A stretch of DNA of 21,687 nucleotides from positions 1 through 21,687 of the forward strand of contig JBDTKH010000057.1 of the NCBI GenBank assembly GCA_039935415.1. The letters are read 5' to 3'. This document shows, piece after piece, positions 16,069 through 21,118 of the stretch. This stretch comes from Palsa-870 sp039935415 (GTDB taxonomy: Bacteria > Chloroflexota > Dormibacteria > Dormibacterales > Dormibacteraceae). The position numbers and the translations under genes are program-made. The notes beneath the pieces are model-generated. The model did not search any database, was not told the DNA's origin, and was given only the letters and a program-made list of their open reading frames with translations. Position 1 is the stretch's first letter; every line of letters starts with the position of its first letter.

Positions 16069-16074
16069 TACAGT
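16069..16074 (+). promoter_or_regulatory. Candidate -10 element (TACAGT) before the membrane protein at 16083
   Basis: TACAGT ends 8 nt before the ATG at 16083, and the intervening TCGCCTCC has no Shine-Dalgarno character. Spacing matches the boxes before the GT2 and lpd genes. The -35 region of this promoter would fall within about 16046-16051, close to the opposite -10 box. Confidence 0.4.
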
Positions 16075-16082
16075 TCGCCTCC

Positions 16083-16619
16083 ATGGAAGCTCGCCCGGGG
16101 CGAATCATGGCCTGGGCTGCCTTTGCGATCGTCCTTCTGGCTGACGCTCTTTACGCCGGACTGATCCAGGGCCAAGCCTATCGAGCGCCAGACGCTTACA
16201 CGGCGCCGTTCGTGGCGGGTTATCTGTTCCTTTTGGCCGTGCTCCTCGGCGTGTCCCTGGTACGCACGCCGCAAATCGTGGCCATGCGCACCGCGCTACG
16301 CGCCGCCCCGGCGGGGGGCCTCCTGGTGTTGGGGATTCTCGCCGCATTCTCGATCGGCCTGCCTCTCGCCGTGGCAGGCATGCTGGCCGCCGGGGCTTCG
16401 GTCCGGACGCTCAAGGGGCGGCTGTGGGCGCCGTCAGGACTCGTCGCCGCCGCGGCCGCGGTGCTGGCGGTCGCAGTCCTCGTCGCCGGGTTCGAGGTGA
16501 CCGAGCGGATGATCGTGTGCCCCGCCACCGGGAACATGAGCGGTGGCGGGAACGGGTTCGTCACCGGGCCTTACCACTACGAGTGCGTCGAGGGACGGCT
16601 CAGCTTCCATTCCGGCTGA
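16083..16619 (+). CDS. Small four-helix membrane protein, unrecognised
   Basis: A 178-residue protein with four likely transmembrane segments at about 8-28, 40-60, 75-107 and 117-137. A short soluble tail of about 40 residues contains two cysteines (146 and 168) and a glycine-rich GNMSGGGNGF stretch. With an even number of helices, both ends should be on the same side. If the tail is outside the cell the cysteines could pair. I recognise no family or catalytic motif. It is transcribed away from the citrate synthase pair with only 50 nt between, and it is followed by another small membrane protein after about 90 nt. Codon use with strong third-position G/C supports a real gene. No function is proposed. 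Confidence 0.7.
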   Translation: MEARPGRIMAWAAFAIVLLADALYAGLIQGQAYRAPDAYTAPFVAGYLFLLAVLLGVSLVRTPQIVAMRTALRAAPAGGLLVLGILAAFSIGLPLAVAGMLAAGASVRTLKGRLWAPSGLVAAAAAVLAVAVLVAGFEVTERMIVCPATGNMSGGGNGFVTGPYHYECVEGRLSFHSG

Positions 16620-16673
16620 CTTGACTTCGAAAACGTTGAATCCCGAAACGGCGTGAGCCACGTATCCGTGGGC

Positions 16674-16679
16674 TATGGT
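16674..16679 (+). promoter_or_regulatory. Candidate -10 element (TATGGT) with an adjacent small dyad
   Basis: TATGGT lies 9 nt before an ATG at 16689 that opens an eight-codon leader ORF. A 5-bp dyad, CCACG-TATC-CGTGG at 16658-16671, sits two bases upstream and could be an operator. TTGACT at 16621 is too far away to be its -35. This call rests mainly on the repeated TANNNT-to-start spacing in the window. Confidence 0.3.
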
Positions 16680-16688
16680 GCGGCAGTC

Positions 16689-16715
16689 ATGCAGGGTTCG
16701 CGCCGCCGGCCATGA
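16689..16715 (+). CDS. Possible eight-residue leader peptide
   Basis: ATG at 16689 opens MQGSRRRP and stops at TGA 16713-16715, which overlaps the ATG of the next gene at 16712 in an ATGA. Three consecutive arginine codons (CGC CGC CGG) precede the final proline. Because it follows a TANNNT box by 9 nt it may be the true first ORF of a leaderless mRNA, bringing ribosomes to the downstream start by coupling. Such short ORFs are common by chance, so confidence is low. Confidence 0.3.
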   Translation: MQGSRRRP

Positions 16716-17227
16716 ACATCATCCAGACGCTGATGTGGTCCCCGGTCGGCATCCGCACGACAACCCTGCTCCTGGCCTTCATCCTGTTCGCTGTCGGGCT
16801 GCTGGTCCGACGCAGCATCGTCCAGGCCGTCCTTGCCCCGCTCGCCTGGCTGCTGGGCTGGGAGACCGCGTGGGGTTTGACCACCCACCTGGTCGTTACG
16901 GGGTCGGCGCCTCTCGGCCTTGTCTGGTGGATCGGGGTGCCGGTTGCGGCGCTTGCTTACGCAGCGGGCGTGAATGTGGAGTGGCGCTGGCTGGCGCTGA
17001 CCGCCGGGCTGTGGGCGTTGTGGCTGGCCACCGGCTGGCACTACAACGTCGTGACGAATCCCCACGTCGACTGGACGGCCGAGGCGCTCAATGAGGCGGC
17101 CAAGACGGCCTGGGGGCTGGCGTACTTGTGGCCCATGCTGCAGCCGCGGGCACCGAAGACGACGAATCAAACGGAGGTGAGCCCTGCCGGCTCAGACCAT
17201 GCCGAGCTCCCAGCGCGCTTCCTCTGA
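16712..17227 (+). CDS. Small Trp-rich membrane protein, unrecognised
   Basis: A 171-residue protein with about four hydrophobic helices (roughly 12-33, 36-60, 66-86, 92-110), unusually rich in tryptophan. A short amphipathic region around residues 117-140 follows, then a polar tail ending ELPARFL. No known motif is recognised. The ATG at 16712 has GCCGGCC before it and no clear ribosome site, but it overlaps the stop of a possible eight-codon leader. The last 36 nt overlap the end of sufT on the opposite strand, so the tail sequence is constrained by, or simply runs into, that gene. The final 12 or so residues may therefore be poorly conserved. It is probably unrelated to the SUF genes. Confidence 0.65.
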   Translation: MNIIQTLMWSPVGIRTTTLLLAFILFAVGLLVRRSIVQAVLAPLAWLLGWETAWGLTTHLVVTGSAPLGLVWWIGVPVAALAYAAGVNVEWRWLALTAGLWALWLATGWHYNVVTNPHVDWTAEALNEAAKTAWGLAYLWPMLQPRAPKTTNQTEVSPAGSDHAELPARFL

Positions 17228-17533
17228 CATTCGCTCGGGGGTCCAGACGGGCTCGTAAACGATGTCGACTCCGGCATCCGTGATGCCCGGCAGCGTGAGC
17301 AGGTGGTCGCGGACGTCGGCCATGACGTCGGCCGCCATCGGGCAACCCAGGGCGGTGAGCGTCATCTTGATGTCCACCCGCTCTGGCTTGATCGCGATGT
17401 CGTAGATCAGACCGAGGTCGATGATGTTGACCGGGATCTCGGGATCGAAGCACTGGCGCAGGACCTCGATCACGTCCTCGGGCTTGACCGTCGAGTCCGG
17501 TGCGACCGCCGTCGAAGGCGCAAAGTCTGTCAC
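17192..17533 (-). CDS. sufT: SufT-like MIP18/DUF59 iron-sulfur maturation factor
   Basis: A 113-residue single-domain protein. VIEVLRQCFDPEIPVNIIDL is the family signature (DPE.PVNI.DLGL), and the conserved cysteine is Cys64 in LTALGCPMAADV. Length and motif match the DUF59 proteins of SUF operons (SufT) and the PaaD family; position at the end of a SUF operon decides for SufT. It helps deliver or mature Fe-S clusters for client proteins. The GTG at 17533 begins MTDFAPST, a disordered lead of about 18 residues before the domain. It is separated from the rhodanese gene by 34 nt that hold one copy of a repeated palindrome. Its 3' end overlaps the convergent membrane-protein gene by 36 nt. Confidence 0.9.
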   Translation of the reverse strand: MTDFAPSTAVAPDSTVKPEDVIEVLRQCFDPEIPVNIIDLGLIYDIAIKPERVDIKMTLTALGCPMAADVMADVRDHLLTLPGITDAGVDIVYEPVWTPERMSEEARWELGMV

Positions 17534-17543
17534 GGTGTCTCCC

Positions 17544-17577
17544 GGGGTCCCCGTGAAATCGTAGATTTCATGGGGTG
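17544..17577. repeat. 34-bp palindromic repeat, copy 1
   Basis: A near-copy of the element at 18332-18365 (31 of 34 bases identical). Arms 17549-17559 and 17565-17575 form an 11-bp stem around a 5-nt loop, with one G-T pair when read on the plus strand. On the minus strand, the direction of the operon, that position is an A-C mismatch. T17554 pairs with A17570; the other copy has C and G at these places. The rhodanese stop codon (17568-17570) lies within it. There is no T-run, so it is not a typical terminator. Confidence 0.8.
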
Positions 17578-17900
17578 ATCTCCAGCGGAAGACCGGCGTC
17601 CTTCCACGCCTTGGTGCCGCCGCGGAAGCTCACCACGTCTTTGACCCCAAGCGCGACTGCCATCTCCGCGGCGACGGCCGATCGTTCGCCTACGGCGCAC
17701 ACGAAAATCGTCCGGTCGCAGAACTTCTGGGCGGTCGGGTTCCCGAGGATCGAGTTCAGCACCACGTGGCGCGCCCCCGGAAGGTGTCCCTTGTTCCACT
17801 CCCAGTCCTCGCGCACGTCGACGACCTCATAACCGTCGTCGATCAACGGCTTGATCTCGTCCAGCTTCAGGTCCCGAAACGGAGCTTCCTGGTTTGTCAT
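17568..17900 (-). CDS. Single-domain rhodanese-like protein
   Basis: A 110-residue rhodanese domain. EVVDVREDWEWNKGHLPGA at 25-43 is the classical 'DvRe..Ey..GHipgA' motif. The active-site loop is CAVGERS with Cys68 as the likely persulfide carrier, and VVSFRGGTKAWKDAGLPLE is the usual C-terminal signature. It would carry or transfer sulfane sulfur, and its place between sufU and sufT suggests a role in sulfur supply for cluster assembly; that link is inferred from context. The ATG at 17900 overlaps the sufU stop by 4 nt (ATGA), so expression is coupled to sufU. Its last codons and stop lie inside the repeated palindrome, which may have replaced the original 3' end. A six-residue active loop is typical of single-domain members. 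Confidence 0.9.
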   Translation of the reverse strand: MTNQEAPFRDLKLDEIKPLIDDGYEVVDVREDWEWNKGHLPGARHVVLNSILGNPTAQKFCDRTIFVCAVGERSAVAAEMAVALGVKDVVSFRGGTKAWKDAGLPLEITP

Positions 17901-18313
17901 GCGTCCTCCTCATCGTCGGCGGCCAACCCGTAGGCGCCGACCTTCAGCACCTTCAAAGAGAGCAGCGCGCACTTGATGCGAGCCGGTGAGATGTCGATCC
18001 CGAGCTCGCCGAGCACGTCCGCCTTGTTGATCTTCTTGGCGTTGTCGAGCGAGATGCCCTTGAGGCGCTCCGTGAGGAGCGACGCCGACGCTTGCGAGAT
18101 GGCACACCCTCGGCCATGGAACTTCACGTCCTCGATCACTCCGTCCTTGACCCGGAAGTCCATGCCGATCACGTCACCGCAGAGCGGGTTGTCCTCCTCG
18201 TGGCTGATGTCCGGGTGCTCCAGGCGCCCGAAGTTCCGCGGGTTCTTGTAGTGGTCGAGGATGTACTCGCGATAGAACTGATCGTCAGCAGCGCTGCCGG
18301 TACGCATGCTCAT
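17897..18313 (-). CDS. sufU: SufU/IscU-type iron-sulfur scaffold or sulfur-transfer protein
   Basis: A 138-residue U-type protein. The three conserved cysteines are Cys45 (NPLCGDVIGMDF, with Asp47), Cys70 (GRGCAISQASASLLTE) and Cys115 (ISPARIKCALLSLKVLK). SufU accepts persulfide from SufS through a zinc-bound Cys/Asp site and passes it to the SufBCD scaffold. The gap between Cys70 and Cys115 is 44 residues, near that of IscU, whereas Bacillus SufU has an insertion of about 20 residues there. The IscU chaperone motif LPPVK is absent. So this is a short SufU-like form, and SUF context favours SufU. The ATG at 18313 overlaps a preceding mini-ORF by 4 nt; a second in-frame ATG lies two codons on. 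Confidence 0.92.
   Translation of the reverse strand: MSMRTGSAADDQFYREYILDHYKNPRNFGRLEHPDISHEEDNPLCGDVIGMDFRVKDGVIEDVKFHGRGCAISQASASLLTERLKGISLDNAKKINKADVLGELGIDISPARIKCALLSLKVLKVGAYGLAADDEEDA
18276..18296 (-). repeat. sufU 5' coding segment duplicated upstream, copy in gene
   Basis: These 21 nt code for residues around AADDQFY of SufU. They match 18371-18391 at 19 of 21 positions in direct orientation, and similarity reaches a few bases beyond. The two mismatches inside the match are a silent Asp codon change (GAC/GAT) and the difference at the edge (Ser/Thr codon). This is the functional copy; the other lies between the repeat element and sufS. Confidence 0.8.
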
Positions 18314-18331
18314 GGCTGCCAGAGAACACGT

Positions 18332-18365
18332 GGGGTCCCCGCGAAATCGAAGATTTCGTGGGGTG
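18332..18365. repeat. 34-bp palindromic repeat, copy 2
   Basis: Arms 18337-18347 and 18353-18363 form an 11-bp stem around the loop CGAAG (CTTCG on the minus strand). It matches copy 1 at 31 of 34 bases. C18342 pairs with G18358 where copy 1 has T and A, so both partners changed together. It lies in the 79-nt gap between sufS and sufU, inside the mini-ORF. The two copies are in the same orientation and bracket the sufU-rhodanese pair. Confidence 0.8.
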
Positions 18366-18370
18366 CATAA

Positions 18371-18391
18371 AACTGATCATCAGCAGCGGTG
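18371..18391 (-). repeat. sufU 5' coding segment duplicated upstream, outer copy
   Basis: Direct repeat of 18276-18296 (19 of 21 matches), directly downstream of the sufS stop region and directly upstream (in operon direction) of palindrome copy 2. It codes the same residues as the SufU N terminus when read from the GTG that overlaps the sufS stop. Confidence 0.8.
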
Positions 18392-18392
18392 C

Positions 18393-19616
18393 TCACTTGA
18401 AAATCCTCTGGGCCTCTTTGATGGAACCGACCAGGCGGTCGACTTCATCCTTCTGGGTGTAGACGTAGAAGGAGGCGCGCGCGGTGGCCGCGACTCCCAG
18501 GCGCGTCATCAGCGGCATCGCGCAGTGGTGCCCGGCGCGCAGGCAGACCTGGTCGCGGTCGGCGATGGTGGCCAGGTCGTGAGGGTGGATCCCCGCGAGC
18601 GAGAACGAGATCACCCCGGCGCGGCGGGACGGCGGCGGCCCATAGAGGGTGAGGCCCTCGACGTCGCTCAGCGCCTCGAACGCGTACTCCGTGATCTCGC
18701 GCTCGTGCGCGCGCACCGCGTCCATGCCGAGGGCGGTGAGGTAGTCGACAGCGGCGCCGAGGCCGATCACCTCAGCGATCGCCTGCGTGCCAGCCTCGAA
18801 CTTCCAGGGCAGCTCGTGGTAGGTCGTGCCCTCGATCCGCACCGCCTTGATCATGTCGCCTCCGGACATGAATGGGTCCATGTTCTCGAGCAGCTCCCGC
18901 CGGCCATACAGGATGCCTGCGCCCGTCGGGCCCAGCATCTTGTGGCCGCTGAACGCGTAGAAGTCGCAGCCCAGCGCTCGCACGTCGACCGGCTGGTGCG
19001 GCGTGCTCTGGGCGCCATCGACGAGCACGGTCGCGCCGGCGGCCTTCGCGGCGGCCACCATCTCCCTCGCCGGGTTGATGGTGCCGAGCGCGTTGCTGAT
19101 GGCGTTGAACGCGACCAGCTTCGGCGAGCGCTCGAGCAACCTGGCGAACTGGTCCTGGCGCAGCTCGCCGCGTTCGTCGATGTCCACGTACTCGATGTGC
19201 GCTCCTTTCTCGGCCGCGAGGATCTGCCACGGCACGATGTTGGAGTGATGGTCGAGGAGCGTCAGGACAACCAGGTCGCCGCGCTGCAGGTGCTTGCGAC
19301 CCCACGAGTAGGCGACCAGGTTGATCGCCTCGGTCGTGCCTCGCGTGTAGATGATCTCCTTGGTCGAGCCGGCGTTGATGAAGTCACGAACCTTCTCTCG
19401 CGTCGCCTCGTAGCGCTCGGTCGCCTCTTCCGCGATGTGGTAAGCGGCGCGGTGGATGTTGGAGTTGTACTTGTCGAAGTACTCCATCATCGCGCCGGTC
19501 ACCTGGCGCGGCCGCTGCGACGTGTTCGCCGAGTCCAGGTACACGATCCCGGTCTCCAGGATCGGGAAGTCCTTCCTGATCGCCGTTACGTCGAGAGGCT
19601 TCGTAGCCACGCTCAA
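18393..19616 (-). CDS. sufS: SufS-type cysteine desulfurase
   Basis: A 407-residue class V aminotransferase-fold enzyme that removes sulfur from L-cysteine to form a protein persulfide. VYLDSANTSQRP is near the N terminus. His123 in LDHHSNIVPW stacks on the cofactor, DGAQSTPHQPVDV is at 200-212, and SGHKMLGPTG contains Lys226, which binds pyridoxal phosphate. RAGHHCAMPLM contains the active Cys365 on the short loop typical of group II (SufS/CsdA) enzymes. It hands sulfur to SufU. The start is a TTG at 19616 that overlaps the Rieske gene's TGA (TTGA); a GTG two codons later is the alternative. Its own stop overlaps the GTG of a mini-ORF that precedes sufU. Confidence 0.95.
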   Translation of the reverse strand: MSVATKPLDVTAIRKDFPILETGIVYLDSANTSQRPRQVTGAMMEYFDKYNSNIHRAAYHIAEEATERYEATREKVRDFINAGSTKEIIYTRGTTEAINLVAYSWGRKHLQRGDLVVLTLLDHHSNIVPWQILAAEKGAHIEYVDIDERGELRQDQFARLLERSPKLVAFNAISNALGTINPAREMVAAAKAAGATVLVDGAQSTPHQPVDVRALGCDFYAFSGHKMLGPTGAGILYGRRELLENMDPFMSGGDMIKAVRIEGTTYHELPWKFEAGTQAIAEVIGLGAAVDYLTALGMDAVRAHEREITEYAFEALSDVEGLTLYGPPPSRRAGVISFSLAGIHPHDLATIADRDQVCLRAGHHCAMPLMTRLGVAATARASFYVYTQKDEVDRLVGSIKEAQRIFK

Positions 19617-19927
19617 TCGGGCACCTCGACGAAGACTTCAGACCCTTCGATCGTGACCGGGTAGGTCTTCGCGGGGATCACGGCGGGAAGTCCGGTCACC
19701 TTGCCGGTCGCGAGGTTGAAGCGGGACCCGTGCTGCGGGCATTCGACGTCCATGCCCCACAGCTCTCCGTCGCTGAGGTTGAACTCCTCGTGCGTGCAGA
19801 TGTCGTTGACGGCGTAGAAGTGGCCGTCCTCCGCGTGGGCGAGGCACACCGGCGTGCGGCCCGCCTCGACACGCTTCATCGTCTCGTCGGGCAGCTGATC
19901 CACGGACGCGACGCGAAACCTAGCCAA
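19613..19927 (-). CDS. Rieske-type [2Fe-2S] ferredoxin-like protein
   Basis: A 104-residue single Rieske domain of the dioxygenase-ferredoxin/NirD type. The cluster ligands are Cys44 and His46 (DICTHEEFNL) and Cys63 and His66 (VECPQHGSRFNL). The spacing and the lack of extra disulfide cysteines separate it from cytochrome bc1 Rieske proteins. No signal peptide or membrane segment is present, so it is cytoplasmic. It probably gives electrons or tests cluster status during SUF assembly; genes like it are common in SUF operons of Gram-positive-related phyla, but their role is not settled. The TTG start at 19927 overlaps the last 8 nt of sufD, and its stop overlaps the sufS start, so it is tightly coupled on both sides. 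Confidence 0.92.
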   Translation of the reverse strand: MARFRVASVDQLPDETMKRVEAGRTPVCLAHAEDGHFYAVNDICTHEEFNLSDGELWGMDVECPQHGSRFNLATGKVTGLPAVIPAKTYPVTIEGSEVFVEVPD

Positions 19928-21116
19928 GTCGCGACTCCAGCTCCGCCTCGATGAGCGTGCGGGCGCCCTCGAAGGGGATTCGCTCGAGCACGTCGCCGAA
20001 GAAGCCCTGCACGAGCATCCGCTTGGCTGTCTTCTCGGGAATGCCGCGCGAGCGCAGGTAGAACATGTGCTGCGGGTCCACTGGGCCGACTGTGGCGCCG
20101 TGCGTGCAGCGCACGTCGTTGTTGTCGATCTCGAGCATCGGGATGGAGGTCGCCTTGGCGTGGTCCGAGAGCACGAGGTTGCGGTTGGCCTGGTACGCGT
20201 CGGAGCGCGCGGCGCCCTTCTCGATCCTGATGAGCCCCGCGTAAACGGTGCGCGCGGTGTCCTGCAGCGCGCCCTTGAACAGCAGGTCGGAGCGCGTGTT
20301 GCCGACCTGGTGGTCCTGCAGCGTGTGGAAGTCGAAGAACTGCTCGCCGGAGGCGAGGTAGACGCCCTTCAGCTCGGCCTCCGCGCCCTGCCCGACGAGC
20401 GAGGCCTCGACCCGGGTCTTGGAGAAGCGTCCGCCGAGCGTGACGTTGAAGAGGTGAAGCTTCGAGTCCCGCTCCAGGCGGGCGCGCACGTCGCCGAAAT
20501 GCCATGCCTTGCGGCCCCACTTCTGCACCGCGACGTAGCCGACCTCGGCGCCCTCGCCGGCGAAGATCTCGGCCGAGCCGCTGCGATAGCCGGCGTCCTC
20601 ATCCACCTCGCCGATGTACTCGTCGAGGTATTGGAAGCGGGCACCGCGCCCCGCGACGATCAGCGTGTGTGGAAGCACCGCGTTTCCACCGCCGTGTGAG
20701 AGATGCTGCCCGAGGATGGGCTCTTTTATCACGACACCGTCTGGGACGTAGAGGAAGGTGCCGCCGGTGAAGAAGGCCGCGTGCAGCGCGCTGAACCGGT
20801 CGCGGTCGGCGCGGATCAGCGAGAACAGCAGTGGCTGGACCAGGGACGAGTATTTTTCGGCGGCGGTCCGCAGCGGCTCGAGGATCACACCCTTCGGCAG
20901 CTCAGACAGGCCGACCAGCTTGAAGCCGTTCTTGTGCTCGAGCTCCGTGAAGTCCGAGACGTTCAGCCCGCTGACGTCGGTGCGCCGCCACTCCTCGTCG
21001 GTCTTGGTCGGCAGCGGCAGGCGCTCGTACGCCGCCAGCGCGGTGCGCCGGCGCTCGTGCAGCCAGTCGGGCTCGCCCCGGAGCGATTTCTCCAGGGTTT
21101 CCGAAGAAAACCCCAT
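19920..21116 (-). CDS. sufD: SufD, Fe-S cluster assembly scaffold subunit
   Basis: A 398-residue SufD. The N-terminal helical part has PLPTKTDEEWRRTDVSGL, the standard opening. The beta-helix core follows (about 120-330) with VPDGVVIKEPI and RFQYLDEYIGE. The C-terminal part has EIDNNDVRCTHGATVGPVD, containing the conserved His used in cluster building, and HMFYLRSRGIPEKTAKRML. SufD pairs with SufB and the SufC ATPase in the scaffold complex. ATG at 21116 lies 2 nt after the sufB stop. The frame is open further upstream inside sufB, but that stretch is out-of-frame translation. Length is slightly under that of E. coli SufD (423). Confidence 0.94.
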   Translation of the reverse strand: MGFSSETLEKSLRGEPDWLHERRRTALAAYERLPLPTKTDEEWRRTDVSGLNVSDFTELEHKNGFKLVGLSELPKGVILEPLRTAAEKYSSLVQPLLFSLIRADRDRFSALHAAFFTGGTFLYVPDGVVIKEPILGQHLSHGGGNAVLPHTLIVAGRGARFQYLDEYIGEVDEDAGYRSGSAEIFAGEGAEVGYVAVQKWGRKAWHFGDVRARLERDSKLHLFNVTLGGRFSKTRVEASLVGQGAEAELKGVYLASGEQFFDFHTLQDHQVGNTRSDLLFKGALQDTARTVYAGLIRIEKGAARSDAYQANRNLVLSDHAKATSIPMLEIDNNDVRCTHGATVGPVDPQHMFYLRSRGIPEKTAKRMLVQGFFGDVLERIPFEGARTLIEAELESRLG

Positions 21117-21118
21117 GC

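Larger units (their letters stand above)
18310..18396 (-). pseudogene. 28-codon mini-ORF: duplicated sufU start fused to the palindromic repeat
   Basis: On the minus strand a GTG at 18394-18396 overlaps the sufS TGA, and the frame runs 28 codons to a TGA at 18310-18312 that overlaps the sufU ATG. Its first ten residues are VSTAADDQFY, close to SAADDQFY near the SufU N terminus. The rest is translation of the palindromic element and its flank. Best reading: the original sufU start, coupled to sufS by GTGA, was cut off by insertion of the element together with a short duplication, and sufU now starts from the inner copy. Whether the mini-ORF is translated is unknown, but it would keep ribosomes moving from sufS to sufU. 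Confidence 0.6.

Noticed and set aside
17544..17577. Palindrome copies as ordinary intrinsic terminators or CRISPR-like repeats
   Set aside because: No T-run follows the stem, both lie inside an overlapping operon, and only two copies occur with about 750 nt between, not regular short spacers.
17578..18331. sufU plus rhodanese as a mobile cassette bounded by direct repeats
   Set aside because: No transposase or integrase and base composition looks the same as the neighbours. Independent insertions of a small element explain the repeats better.
18306..19664. A 452-codon open frame opposite sufS
   Set aside because: Antisense shadow; it runs through the repeat and sufS with no protein-like motif.
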